Source: Sphingomonas japonica
GTDB taxonomy: Bacteria > Pseudomonadota > Alphaproteobacteria > Sphingomonadales > Sphingomonadaceae
DNA: 64,000 nt
Assembly (NCBI RefSeq): GCF_006346325.1
Contig: NZ_VDYR01000001.1
Span: 2,319,501 to 2,383,500 of the forward strand
Reading direction: 5' to 3'
Shown: positions 43,653 through 53,480 of the stretch, piece after piece
How the letters are laid out: each line of letters starts with the position of its first letter
Numbering within the stretch: position 1 is the stretch's first letter
Notes under the pieces: generated by a model
Told to the model about the DNA's origin: nothing
What the model saw: only the letters and a program-made list of their open reading frames with translations
Databases searched by the model: none
Position numbers and translations under genes: made by a program

Positions 43653-44476
43653 GCGGATTGATGGACGGGAAACGCGGGCTGATCATGGGGCTCGCCAATG
43701 ATCGCTCGCTGGCATGGGGCATTGCCAAGCAGCTGTCGGAGGCCGGCGCCGAACTGGCGTTCAGCTATCAGGGGGAGGCGGTGGCCAAGCGCGTGCGGCC
43801 GCTGGCCGAGCAATTGGGCGTAGCGCGCCTGTTCGAATGCGACGTCGCCGACATGGCCTCGCTCGACCGGCTGTTCGACGAGTTGGGAAAGCAATGGCCG
43901 ACGATCGACTTCGTCGTCCACGCGATAGGCTTTTCTGACAAGAACGAGCTACGCGGGGCCTATTACGATACCAGCCTCGACAATTTCCTGATGACGATGA
44001 ACGTCAGCGTCTATTCGTTCACCGCCGTGGCGCAGCGCGCGCGCGCGATGATGACCCCATTCGACCCGGACACGGGCAAGGGCGGTGGCTCGCTGCTGAC
44101 ACTGACCTATTACGGGTCGGAAAAAGTCGTGCCGCACTATAATGTCATGGGCGTGGCGAAGTCGGCGCTCGATACCTCGGTCAAATATCTGGCGATGGAT
44201 CTCGGGCCGGAGAATATCCGGGTGAATGCGATTTCCGCCGGGCCGATCAAGACGCTGGCAGCAAGCGGGATCGGCGATTTCCGATACATCCTCAAGTGGA
44301 ACGAGCTCAACTCGCCGCTGCGGCGCAACGTCACGATCGAGGATGTCGGCGGCGCGGGGCTGTATCTGTGCAGCGACCTCGCCAGCGGAGTGACCGGAGA
44401 AATCCACCACGTCGACGCTGGGTACAATGTGATCGGGATGAAGGCGGAGGATGCGCCGGACATCGCGCTGGCGTAA
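43649..44476 (+). CDS. fabI: Enoyl-[acyl-carrier-protein] reductase (NADH) FabI
   Basis: Reduces enoyl-ACP in the last step of each fatty-acid elongation cycle; the target of triclosan in relatives. It has 275 residues. The Rossmann entry is GLIMGLANDRSLAWGIAKQLSEAGAELAFSYQGEA, then DFVVHAIGFSDKNELRGAYYDTS, SVYSFTAVAQRA and the catalytic YNVMGVAKSALD (Tyr and Lys). VNAISAGPIKTLAASGI is the substrate-side signature. GTG 43649 overlaps the yihY stop; ATG 43661 is a possible later start. The next gene overlaps its stop (TAATG). Confidence 0.95.
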   Translation: MSGLMDGKRGLIMGLANDRSLAWGIAKQLSEAGAELAFSYQGEAVAKRVRPLAEQLGVARLFECDVADMASLDRLFDELGKQWPTIDFVVHAIGFSDKNELRGAYYDTSLDNFLMTMNVSVYSFTAVAQRARAMMTPFDPDTGKGGGSLLTLTYYGSEKVVPHYNVMGVAKSALDTSVKYLAMDLGPENIRVNAISAGPIKTLAASGIGDFRYILKWNELNSPLRRNVTIEDVGGAGLYLCSDLASGVTGEIHHVDAGYNVIGMKAEDAPDIALA

Positions 44477-44898
44477 TGGCGAGCGGCGCGTCTCCAAGCG
44501 AAACGCTGCTCGCCAAGCTCGGCATCAAGCCGGGCATGGTCGCATGGGGGGTCGCGATCCCGGCCGAGTTGGCAGAGGCCCTCCCGCTGCCGTGCGACCG
44601 GCCAGCGTCGGTTGACGTCATAATCGCGTTCGTCGCCGAAAAGGCCGAAGTCGCGGCGATGCTTGCGGCGGTGCTGCCGGCTTATCGTCGCGGCGGACGG
44701 CTATGGTTCGCCTATCCCAAGAAAAGCGGCCGGGTACGCAGCGACCTTAGCCGCGACACGGGCTGGACGCCGTTGCTCGAAGCCGGACTGCTCCCGGTGA
44801 CACAGATCGCGATCGACGGCGACTGGTCGGCGTTGCGGTTCCGGTATCGCGACGAGATCGCCAAGCTGACCCGCAAGCAGGATGCCCCGGGCGCATGA
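44476..44898 (+). CDS. DUF3052 family protein
   Basis: A 140-residue soluble protein, [87 protein letters not shown]. The pattern of a Rossmann-like half with LWxxYPKKxxxxxxDLxRD resembles the DUF3052 family, of unknown function. The ATG at 44476 overlaps the fabI stop by one base and its TGA overlaps aroC by four, so it sits inside a yihY-fabI-X-aroC operon. Confidence 0.72.
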   Translation: MASGASPSETLLAKLGIKPGMVAWGVAIPAELAEALPLPCDRPASVDVIIAFVAEKAEVAAMLAAVLPAYRRGGRLWFAYPKKSGRVRSDLSRDTGWTPLLEAGLLPVTQIAIDGDWSALRFRYRDEIAKLTRKQDAPGA

Positions 44899-45965
44899 GC
44901 TTCAACACGTTCGGCCGCATCTTCCGCTTTACCACCTGGGGCGAATCGCATGGGCCTGCGATCGGCGCGGTGGTCGATGGCTGCCCTCCCGGCATCGCGC
45001 TGAGCGAAGCCGACATCCAGCCGTTCCTCGACAAGCGCCGTCCGGGCACCTCACGCTTCACGACGCAGCGACAGGAACCCGATCAGGTACGCATCCTGTC
45101 GGGCGTGTTCGAAGGGCGAACCACCGGGACGCCGATCAGCCTGATGATCGACAATGTCGACCAGCGTTCAAAGGATTATTCGGAGGTCGCGCAGGCCTAT
45201 CGCCCCGGCCATGCCGACTATGCGTACGATGCCAAATACGGGTTTCGCGACTATCGCGGCGGCGGGCGATCCTCTGCGCGCGAGACGGCAATGCGGGTCG
45301 CGGCCGGGGCGATCGCGCGGCTGGTCATCCCGGGCGTCGCCATCCGCGCCTGGGTCGAGGCGATCGGCGGCGACGCCGTCGACCCTGCGCAGTTCGACGC
45401 GGGCGAAATCGATCGCAACCCGTTCTTCTGCCCTGACGCCGATGCGGCCAAGCGCTGGGAAGCGTTGATCGACGCCGCGCGCAAGGCGGGGTCGTCGCTG
45501 GGGGCGGTGGTTGCCTGCGAGGCGATCGGGGTCCCCGCAGGCTGGGGCGCGCCGCTCTATGCCAAGCTCGACAGCGAACTGGCGGCGGCGTGCATGTCGA
45601 TCAACGCGGTCAAGGGCGTCGAGATCGGCGACGGTTTCGGCGCGGCGATGCTCAGCGGAGAGGCCAATGCCGATGCGATGCGGCCGGGTTCGCACGGCGC
45701 GCCCGAATTCCTCGCCAACCATGCCGGCGGGATCGCGGGCGGGATCGCCACCGGCCAACCGGTCCGCATCCGCACGGCGTTCAAGCCGACCAGTTCGATC
45801 CTGACGCCGGTGCCGACGATCGACCGCAGCGGCGCGGCAACCGAAATCCGTACCAAAGGGCGCCATGATCCGTGCGTCGGCATCCGGGGCGTTCCGGTGG
45901 TGGAAGCGATGGTAGCACTGGTGCTGGCGGACCAGATGCTGCTGCACCGGGCCCAATGTGGCTGA
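44895..45965 (+). CDS. aroC: Chorismate synthase
   Basis: Forms chorismate from EPSP with FMN, the last step of the shikimate pathway. It has 356 residues. [18 protein letters not shown] near residues 17-34, [37 protein letters not shown] and [14 protein letters not shown] are family signatures, and [28 protein letters not shown] closes the fold. It overlaps the DUF3052-type gene at ATGA. AroE of the same pathway is encoded at 60888 in this window. Confidence 0.96.
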   Translation: MSFNTFGRIFRFTTWGESHGPAIGAVVDGCPPGIALSEADIQPFLDKRRPGTSRFTTQRQEPDQVRILSGVFEGRTTGTPISLMIDNVDQRSKDYSEVAQAYRPGHADYAYDAKYGFRDYRGGGRSSARETAMRVAAGAIARLVIPGVAIRAWVEAIGGDAVDPAQFDAGEIDRNPFFCPDADAAKRWEALIDAARKAGSSLGAVVACEAIGVPAGWGAPLYAKLDSELAAACMSINAVKGVEIGDGFGAAMLSGEANADAMRPGSHGAPEFLANHAGGIAGGIATGQPVRIRTAFKPTSSILTPVPTIDRSGAATEIRTKGRHDPCVGIRGVPVVEAMVALVLADQMLLHRAQCG

Positions 45966-46081
45966 AAAATGGCACAGCTCCCGCTGAACCGAGCCTGACC
46001 GGGGACGGCTGGATTCGCAATTCCGGGCCGAACCGCCACCTTGTTGGTTAGCAACACGCTACCCAATCACAGGAGAATATC

Positions 46082-46387
46082 ATGCGTACGCATGCACTTG
46101 TCGCCCTCGCCTTCCTCTGCGGTTCGACCGCCGCCGTGGCACAAACCACCACGCCGCAGCAGACGCCGCCGACCACGCAGGACTCGACCACCGACAGCAC
46201 CACGGTCGATGATGCGATGACCCCGACCGATACCACGCCGATGCCGGCCCCGACGCCACCGCCGACGGATCCGGTCACCAATCCGGATGCTACCGCCGAC
46301 GATGCGGACGATACCGATGCAACGGATCCGATGACGCCCGAGGCGACCATGCCAGATGCCACGACCGGCACGCCGCCGCAGCGCTGA
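46082..46387 (+). CDS. Secreted low-complexity Thr/Pro/Asp-rich protein
   Basis: A 101-residue protein with a signal peptide (MRTHALVALAFLCGSTAAVAQ) and a mature part almost entirely of Thr, Pro, Asp and Ala (TTTPQQTPPTTQDSTTDSTT ... DATADDADDTDATDPMTPEATMP). No fold is expected; it may be a flexible periplasmic or cell-surface linker-like protein. The start is supported by ACAGGAGAAT before ATG 46082. A rho-independent terminator follows. Confidence 0.6.
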   Translation: MRTHALVALAFLCGSTAAVAQTTTPQQTPPTTQDSTTDSTTVDDAMTPTDTTPMPAPTPPPTDPVTNPDATADDADDTDATDPMTPEATMPDATTGTPPQR

Positions 46388-46408
46388 TCGACATCGATGC
46401 GACTATCA

Positions 46409-46435
46409 AGGGCCCGGGAAACCGGGCCCTTTTTT
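46409..46435. terminator. Rho-independent terminator
   Basis: AGGGCCCGG, loop GAAA, CCGGGCCCT and then TTTTTT. A 9-bp GC stem with a GNRA-type loop. It stops the upstream plus-strand gene and lies just beyond the 3' end of purA (minus strand). Confidence 0.92.
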
Positions 46436-46448
46436 GGTTGTGCCGGTT

Positions 46449-47753
46449 TCAGTCGGCGAAGGGGTCGCGCACCAGGATGGTGTCGTCGCGTTCGGGACTG
46501 GTCGAGACCAGCGCGACCGGGCACTGGATCAATTCCTCGACACGGCGGATATATTTGATCGCCTGCGCCGGCAGATCGGCCCAGCTGCGCGCACCGGCGG
46601 TCGATTCGGACCAGCCAGGCATGGTTTCGTAGACCGGCTCGACCGCGTCCTGGTCGGCGGCGTGCGCCGGATAATGGTCGATCATGGCACCGCGCAGGCG
46701 ATACCCCACGCACAATGCGACTTCGTCGAACCCGTCGAGCACGTCGAGCTTGGTCAGTGCAATGCCGGTAACGCCGGAGACCGCGACCGATTGCCGCACC
46801 AGCACCGCGTCGAACCAGCCGCAGCGGCGCTTGCGCCCCGTGACGGTCCCGAATTCGCGACCCCGTTCGCCAAGCCGCTGGCCGGTGGCCCCCTCTTCGC
46901 CATCTGGGTCGAGCTCGGTCGGAAATGGTCCCGACCCTACCCGCGTCGTATAGGCCTTGGCGATGCCGAGCACGAAGCCGACCGCGCTCGGCCCCAGCCC
47001 GGTCCCACCGGCGGCGGTCCCGGCGATGGTGTTCGACGACGTGACGAACGGATAGGTGCCGTGGTCGATGTCGAGCAGCACGCCCTGCGCGCCTTCGAAC
47101 AGGATGCGCCGCCCGCGCGCGCGCGCGTCGTGAAGCACGCGCCACACCGGCTGCGCATAGGACAGCACGAAATCGGCGATCTCGCGCAGCTGATCGAGCA
47201 GTGCGGCGCGGTCGATCGGCGCTTCGCCGAACCCGGCGCGCAGCGCGTCGTGATGCGCGCACAGCCGGTCCAGCTGCGGATCGAGCGCATCGAGATGCGC
47301 CAGGTCGCACACCCGGATCGCGCGGCGGCCGACCTTGTCCTCATAGGCCGGGCCGATACCGCGCCGCGTCGTCCCGATCTTTCCAGCGCCGCTGGCATCT
47401 TCGCGCAGGGCGTCGAGATCGCGGTGGAATGGCAGGATCAGCGCGCAGATATCGGACAGCATCAGCGTTTCGGGGGTGACCGCCACCCCCTGCTCGCGCA
47501 GCCGCTCGATCTCGTCGCGGAGCGCCCAGGGGTCGAGCACGACGCCGTTGCCGATGACGCTGGGTGTCCCGCGCACGATGCCGGAGGGCAGCAGCGACAA
47601 TTTATAGACCTTGTCGCCGACCACCAAGGTATGTCCGGCATTGTGCCCGCCCTGAAAGCGCACGACCACATCGGCGCGCTCGGCGAGCCAGTCGACGATC
47701 TTGCCCTTGCCCTCATCGCCCCATTGGGCGCCGATTACGGTGACATTGGCCAA
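46449..47753 (-). CDS. purA: Adenylosuccinate synthetase
   Basis: Joins IMP and aspartate with GTP to give adenylosuccinate in AMP synthesis. It has 434 residues. The P-loop-like [33 protein letters not shown] holds the catalytic Asp13 and His41. [52 protein letters not shown] and [24 protein letters not shown] are the family motifs. It is convergent with the low-complexity secreted-protein gene. Confidence 0.96.
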   Translation of the reverse strand: MANVTVIGAQWGDEGKGKIVDWLAERADVVVRFQGGHNAGHTLVVGDKVYKLSLLPSGIVRGTPSVIGNGVVLDPWALRDEIERLREQGVAVTPETLMLSDICALILPFHRDLDALREDASGAGKIGTTRRGIGPAYEDKVGRRAIRVCDLAHLDALDPQLDRLCAHHDALRAGFGEAPIDRAALLDQLREIADFVLSYAQPVWRVLHDARARGRRILFEGAQGVLLDIDHGTYPFVTSSNTIAGTAAGGTGLGPSAVGFVLGIAKAYTTRVGSGPFPTELDPDGEEGATGQRLGERGREFGTVTGRKRRCGWFDAVLVRQSVAVSGVTGIALTKLDVLDGFDEVALCVGYRLRGAMIDHYPAHAADQDAVEPVYETMPGWSESTAGARSWADLPAQAIKYIRRVEELIQCPVALVSTSPERDDTILVRDPFAD

Positions 47754-47858
47754 GCTGCGGTCCTTTGCAAAGAGTGCCGCGTTCCCCTAAATCGTGGAAG
47801 CGGGCCGGTCCAGCGCGATCGGGCATCCCGGCGGCCCCACTCCCGCCCGGCCGGCTTT

Positions 47859-50846
47859 CTATTCGTCGAGGGCCGCGCGAACGCGGTGCGCGAGCCGGGC
47901 GAGATCGAACGGCTTGGCCAGCACGCTACCCTGCGACGACATGTCGTCGACGATGTCGCGGGTATAGCCGCTGGTATAAAGCACCCGCAGCCCCGGGATC
48001 GCCGCTCCTGCGCGATCGGCCAGCTCGCGCCCGGTCATTTCGGGCATGATGACGTCGGTGAACAGCAGGCTGATCCCTTGCCCCGCTTCAATCATCGCCA
48101 GCGCCTCGGCCCCATGCGCGGTATGGACGACGGTGTAGCCGAGTTCGCGCAGCGCCTCGACCGAGAAATTGCGAACGCGTTCCTCGTCCTCGACCACCAT
48201 CACCACCTCGTCGCTCGCGCCGCGCGGCAGCGTCTCGCGCCGGACCGGATCGCTCTGGGGGGCGGCCGCGGCGCCGGACGATGCAGGCAGGTACAGCGTC
48301 ACCGTGGTGCCGTGCCCCGCTTCGCTGTCTAGGCGGACATGCCCGCCAGACTGGCGCACGAAACCGAACACCTGGCTGAGTCCGAGCCCGGTGCCCTTGC
48401 CGACGCCCTTGGTCGTGAAGAACGGTTCGAACGCGCGCGCGGCGACGTCGGGCGCCATGCCCGCGCCGGTGTCGCTGACGGTGACAAGGATATAGTGCCC
48501 CGGTGCCAGCCCCATGCCGACGCGGTCGGCTTCCGACATGGCGGCCATTGCCGTGGCGATCGTCAGCACGCCGCCGCGCGGCATCGCATCGCGCGCGTTG
48601 ACTGAAAGATTGAGGATGACGTTCTCGAGCTGGCTGGGATCGGCCATGGCAGGCGCCAGGTCGGCCGCCAGCTGCGTCTCGACCCGGACATCGTCGCCGA
48701 TCGTGCGATTGACGAGGTCGATCATGCCCAGCACCATCGCGTTGACGTCGATCACCGACGGCGCCAGCGGCGTCTGGCGCGCGAAGGCCAGCAGCCGCTG
48801 CGTCAGCGCCGCCGCCCGGGTCGCGCCGTCGCGCGCAGCCAGCACGTAGCGATCGACATCGGTCGATCCCTGCCGCAGACGCCGTTCGAGCAGGTCGAGC
48901 GCGCCGATCACGACCGCGAGCATGTTGTTGAAGTCGTGCGCGATGCCGCCTGTCAATTGACCGACCGCTTCCATCTTCTGTGCCTGACGCAGCTGTTCTT
49001 CCGCCGCCATCAGTTGCTGCGTACGCTCGCTCACCGCAGCTTCGAGCTCAGCACGCGAGCGGGCAAGCACTTCGCGCGCCTCGACAATGTCCTGAATGTC
49101 GGTGCAGGTGCCGAACCAGCGCGTGATGCGGCCACCTTCGTCGCGCACCGCCTGCGCACGGCCGAGCACCCAGCGATAGTGCCCGCTGTGATGGCGCAGG
49201 CGATATTCGATGTGATAGCGCTCGCCGCTGGCAAGGCAGTGCTGCCACTGCGCCCAGGCGCGCTCCTGGTCTTCAGGGTGGAACATCCCGTTCCACCCGG
49301 CGCCATCGGTCGATCCGTGCGGCACGCCGGTGAATTCATACCAGCGGTCGTTATAATAATCGTGGAAGCCGTCGGGTCGGGTCGACCATACCATCGGGTC
49401 GATCGAATTGGCGATCGCGCGGAATTTCTCCTCGCTTTCCTGGAGTGCGGCGACCGCTTCGACACGCTCGATCGCGTCCCAGGTGATTTCGGCGACCGCT
49501 TCGAGGAACGCCACCTCCTCCTCGGTCCAAGCGCGCTGCTCGGCCTGATTGGCGTACAAACTGCCGACCCAGCGCCCGTGCCGCAGCAGCGGCACGCCGA
49601 TCGCCGCGGCGGAATGTTTCGATATCCCGGTCTCGGCATGGTCTGCGTCGCCCCGCGTGTCGCCGAGCACCAGCGTGCGTCCGGCGCGATAGCGACGATG
49701 CGCCGCCTCCCCCAGCGTCGATGCGTGGAACGAACCGCGCATCGGCGGCAGCGCGCCGCTGGTCCAGCACGGCCCGAACTCGACCGTCTCATCGGGGGCG
49801 ACCCGATAGAAGCCGAGCCGATCGACCTCGAGCCGCCGCCCCAATGCAGTGGCGGTGAAGCGCATGATCGCCTGCGGATTGTCGAGCCCGCGCTGGCGCT
49901 CGGCGAGCGAATAGAGAAAGGTCTGGCTTTCGTTGGCCTTGCGCAGTTCCTCGGCGACGGCGCGGGCCTGATCCTCTGCGCGGCGACGATTGGTGATGTC
50001 GAAGGTGACGCCCGGCAAGCGCAGCGCGGTGCCGTCTTCGGCGTAGCTGACCCGCCCCTCTGCCGCGACCCAGCGCACGCTGCCATCTTCCTGGACCAGG
50101 CGATATTCGCTGGCGAAGGGCAGGCCTTCGCCGATCGAACGGGTGATTTCGCCTTCGACCCGCACGGCATCGTCGGAATGGATGCGCCCGAAGAACATCT
50201 CCAGTGGCGCACCATGTTCCGCGAGATCGGGATCGACGCCGTACATCCGTGCGAAACGCGAATCGGCGGTCACCTGATCGGCGACGATATCCCAGTCCCA
50301 GGTGCCGACCCCGTGCGAAGCGCCGAGAGCCAGTTGCAGCCGCTCCTCGCTGAGCCGCCGGGCGCGTTCGGCGAGCACCCGCTGGGTCACGTCGTTGCCT
50401 TGGTTGAACGCACCGACGATCACGCCATACTCGTCGCGGATCGGCGACAGGCTGTAGTTCCAATAGGCTTCCCGCGGCACGCCGTCGCGAACGATGTCGA
50501 GTCGCTGGTCGTAGCTGGCGGTGGACACGCCGGTCGCCATCAGCTGGTCGAGCTGCGGGCCGACAATGTCCCAGATTTCGGCGAACACCTCTGCTCCGGG
50601 CTGGCCGAGTGCCCAAGGGTGCCGCTCAGCCGGAATCGGGGCCCAGGCGTCGTTGTAGACCAGCCGCAGATCCGGACCCCAATAGATTGCGGTGGGGTGG
50701 CCCGATCCCAGGCACAGATTAACCGCGAAGCGCAGCGCTTGCGGCCAGCTATCCAGCGGGCCCAGCGGATTTTTCGACCAGTCATGGTGGCGGATACGCT
50801 CCGCCATCTCGCCGCGATGATCGAGAAAACTCAGGCCGGAGTGCAT
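47859..50846 (-). CDS. Hybrid sensor histidine kinase (PAS-PAS-GAF-PAS-HK-REC)
   Basis: A 995-residue cytosolic sensor without membrane helices. PAS-type modules lie at about residues 30-150 (GSGHPTAIYWGPDLRLVYNDAWAPI) and 165-290 (LALGASHGVGTWDWDIVADQVTADSRFARMYGVDP). A GAF domain is at 305-465, and another PAS with PAC at 475-600 (IANSIDPMVWSTRPDGFHDYYNDRWYEFTGV). HisKA carries GGIAHDFNNMLAVVIGAL, HATPase has NLSVNARDAMP, DTGAGM and GKGTGLGLSQVFGF, and the receiver domain ends the protein with VVEDEERVRNF and LFTDVIMPEMTG (phospho-Asp). No cognate DNA-binding regulator is adjacent. ATG 50846 is used; the open frame upstream is antisense to the FAH gene region. Confidence 0.9.
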   Translation of the reverse strand: MHSGLSFLDHRGEMAERIRHHDWSKNPLGPLDSWPQALRFAVNLCLGSGHPTAIYWGPDLRLVYNDAWAPIPAERHPWALGQPGAEVFAEIWDIVGPQLDQLMATGVSTASYDQRLDIVRDGVPREAYWNYSLSPIRDEYGVIVGAFNQGNDVTQRVLAERARRLSEERLQLALGASHGVGTWDWDIVADQVTADSRFARMYGVDPDLAEHGAPLEMFFGRIHSDDAVRVEGEITRSIGEGLPFASEYRLVQEDGSVRWVAAEGRVSYAEDGTALRLPGVTFDITNRRRAEDQARAVAEELRKANESQTFLYSLAERQRGLDNPQAIMRFTATALGRRLEVDRLGFYRVAPDETVEFGPCWTSGALPPMRGSFHASTLGEAAHRRYRAGRTLVLGDTRGDADHAETGISKHSAAAIGVPLLRHGRWVGSLYANQAEQRAWTEEEVAFLEAVAEITWDAIERVEAVAALQESEEKFRAIANSIDPMVWSTRPDGFHDYYNDRWYEFTGVPHGSTDGAGWNGMFHPEDQERAWAQWQHCLASGERYHIEYRLRHHSGHYRWVLGRAQAVRDEGGRITRWFGTCTDIQDIVEAREVLARSRAELEAAVSERTQQLMAAEEQLRQAQKMEAVGQLTGGIAHDFNNMLAVVIGALDLLERRLRQGSTDVDRYVLAARDGATRAAALTQRLLAFARQTPLAPSVIDVNAMVLGMIDLVNRTIGDDVRVETQLAADLAPAMADPSQLENVILNLSVNARDAMPRGGVLTIATAMAAMSEADRVGMGLAPGHYILVTVSDTGAGMAPDVAARAFEPFFTTKGVGKGTGLGLSQVFGFVRQSGGHVRLDSEAGHGTTVTLYLPASSGAAAAPQSDPVRRETLPRGASDEVVMVVEDEERVRNFSVEALRELGYTVVHTAHGAEALAMIEAGQGISLLFTDVIMPEMTGRELADRAGAAIPGLRVLYTSGYTRDIVDDMSSQGSVLAKPFDLARLAHRVRAALDE

Positions 50847-50957
50847 GTTGCGAGCGATGCTTGGACCGACCGCGGCTGTCAACCACGCCGCGGCGCGAGC
50901 CTCGACAAGCGCGCCGCACCGACTATGCAGGGGAGGTACCAGAACACAGGAGAGCGC

Positions 50958-51965
50958 ATGAAACTGGCCAGTCTCAAGCACGGCCGCGACGGCCGCCTCG
51001 TCGTCGTGTCGAGCGATCTTGCCTGGTATGCCGACGCACAGGCGATCGCGCCGACACTGCAGGCGGCGCTCGACGACTGGGACGAGATCGAATCGCTGCT
51101 GCGCAACCTCGCCACCGACCTCGATCACGAAGTCATCCCGCGCGAGCGGTTCCACGAGCGCGAGGCGGCGTCGCCGCTGCCGCGTGCCTATCAGTGGGTC
51201 GACGGGTCGGCCTATGTGAACCATGTCGCGCTGGTGCGACAGGCGCGCGGCGCCGAAATGCCCGACAGCTTCTGGCACGATCCGCTGATGTATCAGGGAG
51301 GCTCGGACGGGTTTCTCGCCCCGCGCGATGCGATCCCCCTGGCCGACGAAGACTGGGGCTGCGATCTCGAGGCGGAAGTCGTCGTCGTCACCGGCGACGT
51401 CGCGATGGGCGCGAGCCGCGAGGAAGCGCTCGCCGCCGTGCGGCTGGTCGGACTGACCAACGATGTCAGCCTGCGCAACCTCATCCCCGGCGAACTCGGC
51501 AAGGGCTTCGGCTTTCTCCAGTCAAAACCCGCGAGTGCCTTCTCGCCGGTATTCGTCACCCCCGATGCGCTGGGAGACTGGTGGCAGGACGGCAAGCTCC
51601 ACCGCAAGCTGATGGTCGATCTCAACGGCGAAGCGTTCGGCCGCGCCGATGCCGGGGAGGACATGACCTTCGACTTCGGAACGCTGATCGCACATGCCGC
51701 CAGGACGCGCGCGCTCGGGGCGGGCACGATCGTGGGATCAGGCACCGTGTCGAATCGCGACGCCGATGGCGGGCCGGGCCGGACGATCGCCGCCGGCGGC
51801 GTCGGCTATAGCTGCCTTGCCGAGCTGCGCACCACCGAGACGATCCGCGACGGGGCGGCGGCGACCCCGTTCCTCCAGCATGGCGACACCGTCCGCATCT
51901 GGGCGGAGGACGACCGCCATCATCCGATCTTCGGGGTTATCGAACAGCAGGTCGTGCCGGTCTGA
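50958..51965 (+). CDS. Fumarylacetoacetate hydrolase (FAH) family protein
   Basis: A 335-residue metal-dependent hydrolase-like protein. The C-terminal FAH domain has LEAEVVVVTGDVAMGASREEALAAVRLVGLTNDVSLRNLIPGELGKGFGFLQSKPASAFSPVFVTPDALG. YEAEL-like metal ligands are seen in DLEAEV, and TIVGSGTVSNRD is the conserved G-T-V/P segment. The N-terminal SH3-like domain (KLASLKHGRDGRLVVVSSD) is typical of bacterial fumarylacetoacetases. Tyrosine catabolism is the best-known role but no hmgA or maiA gene is nearby, so the substrate is open. AGGAGA precedes ATG 50958. Confidence 0.88.
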   Translation: MKLASLKHGRDGRLVVVSSDLAWYADAQAIAPTLQAALDDWDEIESLLRNLATDLDHEVIPRERFHEREAASPLPRAYQWVDGSAYVNHVALVRQARGAEMPDSFWHDPLMYQGGSDGFLAPRDAIPLADEDWGCDLEAEVVVVTGDVAMGASREEALAAVRLVGLTNDVSLRNLIPGELGKGFGFLQSKPASAFSPVFVTPDALGDWWQDGKLHRKLMVDLNGEAFGRADAGEDMTFDFGTLIAHAARTRALGAGTIVGSGTVSNRDADGGPGRTIAAGGVGYSCLAELRTTETIRDGAAATPFLQHGDTVRIWAEDDRHHPIFGVIEQQVVPV

Positions 51966-52066
51966 ACCAGCCACTGGCGTGGCCGCTTGAAATTTTATAA
52001 CAAGCGGCCAAAGCCCGTGTCCGCGCGTTGGTGCTGCCGACGATGCGGCCATTTTCTGGAGAGACC

Positions 52067-53353
52067 ATGACCGGCGACCTGCCGCGCCCCAATCTGCCGC
52101 CGCTTTCGCTGCATGTGCCCGAACCCAAGTTCCGGCCTGGAGACGCGGCCGATTTCAGCGACATCGTGGTGCCACCTGCGGGCGAAGCGCGGCGTCCCGA
52201 CACCGCCGCTGCCGCCGACAGCTTTCACGACCTGGCTTATACGCTGGTGCGGGTGCTCGACGACGACAATCAGGCGGTCGGCCCCTGGAACCCGCGGCTC
52301 AACCCCGACCAGCTGCGACGAATGTTGCGGATGATGGCGCTGACCCGCGCGTTCGACGAGCGCATGTTCCGCGCACAGCGTCAGGGCAAGACCAGCTTCT
52401 ACATGAAATGTACGGGCGAGGAGGCGGTGTCGGTCGCCGCGGCGATGGCGCTCGCACGCGACGACATGTGTTTCCCGAGCTATCGCCAGCAGGGCATCCT
52501 CATCACCCGTGACTGGTCGATGACCGAGATGATGAACCAGATCTATTCGAACAAGGGCGACCGGCTGCAGGGCAAGCAGCTGCCGATCATGTATTCGGTC
52601 AAGGATCACGGCTTCTTCTCGATCTCCGGCAACCTCGCCACCCAATATCCGCAGGCGGTCGGCTGGGCGATGGCAAGTGCGGCCAAGGGCGACACCCGCA
52701 TCGCCGCCACCTGGTGCGGCGAGGGATCGACTGCCGAGGGCGACTTCCATTCCGCCTGCACCTTCGCCAGCGTCTATCGCGCGCCGGTGATCTTCAACGT
52801 CGTCAACAACCAATGGGCGATTTCGAGCTTTTCGGGATTTGCCGGCGCCGAGGCGACCACGTTCGCGGCGCGGGCGGTCGGGTACGGAATTGCCGGGCTG
52901 CGCATCGACGGCAACGACGCACTGGCGGTCTATGCGGCGACTTCATGGGCGGCCGAGCGCGCGCGGACCAATCAGGGACCGACGCTGATCGAGCATTTCA
53001 CCTATCGCGCCGAAGGGCATTCGACCTCGGACGACCCGTCGCAATATCGCTCCGCCGACGAGGCCAGCGAATGGCCGCTCGGCGATCCGATCGCGCGGCT
53101 GAAGGCGCATCTGATCGCGATCGGCGAATGGGACGACGCGCGCCACGCCGCGCAGGACGTCGAGCTGGCCGAGATGGTGCGCGCCGCTCAGAAGGAAGCC
53201 GAGAAGAACGGCATCCTCGGCCATGGCCTCCACCAGCCGCTCGACACGCTGTTCGACGGAGTGTTCGAGGAAATGCCGTGGCACCTGCGCGAGCAGCAGG
53301 CGCAGATGCTGGCCGAAGAGACGGCGAGCGGGCGGCCATGGGACCGCAAATGA
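52067..53353 (+). CDS. bkdA1: Branched-chain 2-oxoacid dehydrogenase E1 component, alpha subunit
   Basis: Thiamine-diphosphate-binding subunit that decarboxylates 2-oxoacids from Val, Leu and Ile. It has 428 residues. An N-terminal extension precedes RMLRMMALTRAFDERMFRAQRQGKTSFYMKCTGEEAVSVAAAMAL. The TPP motif runs from CGEGSTAEGDFH to NVVNNQWAIS, and YRAEGHSTSDDPSQYRS is the phosphoserine-loop equivalent. YRQQGILITRDWSMTEMMNQIYSNKGDRLQGKQLPIMYS is diagnostic for the branched-chain rather than the pyruvate enzyme. ATG 52067 follows TGGAGAGACC. A palindromic repeat separates it from bkdA2. Confidence 0.93.
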   Translation: MTGDLPRPNLPPLSLHVPEPKFRPGDAADFSDIVVPPAGEARRPDTAAAADSFHDLAYTLVRVLDDDNQAVGPWNPRLNPDQLRRMLRMMALTRAFDERMFRAQRQGKTSFYMKCTGEEAVSVAAAMALARDDMCFPSYRQQGILITRDWSMTEMMNQIYSNKGDRLQGKQLPIMYSVKDHGFFSISGNLATQYPQAVGWAMASAAKGDTRIAATWCGEGSTAEGDFHSACTFASVYRAPVIFNVVNNQWAISSFSGFAGAEATTFAARAVGYGIAGLRIDGNDALAVYAATSWAAERARTNQGPTLIEHFTYRAEGHSTSDDPSQYRSADEASEWPLGDPIARLKAHLIAIGEWDDARHAAQDVELAEMVRAAQKEAEKNGILGHGLHQPLDTLFDGVFEEMPWHLREQQAQMLAEETASGRPWDRK

Positions 53354-53380
53354 TGACTGGTTCCTGCCCATTCCTCCTGC

Positions 53381-53470
53381 TCGTCTCCCCCGCGAACGCG
53401 GGGGTCCAGCTTCTTGATCTGACGAGCACGCGACAAGGCAGCTGGATTCCCGCTTTCGCGGGAATGACGG
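53381..53470. repeat. Palindromic repeat between bkdA1 and bkdA2
   Basis: Arms 53381-53411 and 53440-53470 are inverted copies: the right arm contains CCCGCTTTCGCGGGAATGACGG, split here as CCCGCTTTCGCGGG plus AATGACGG, and the left its near complement. The inside of each arm ends in CCAGCT. It belongs to the GTCATTCCCGCGAAAGCGGG-type repeats of sphingomonads (from memory). The element fills most of the 127-base intergenic space and could form an mRNA hairpin that stabilises or attenuates the message. Confidence 0.75.
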
Positions 53471-53480
53471 GATATGTGTG

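Noticed and set aside
50847..51278. An N-terminal extension of the histidine kinase
   Set aside because: The extra residues are antisense to the FAH-family gene and lack PAS or membrane character; ATG 50846 gives the natural N-terminus.
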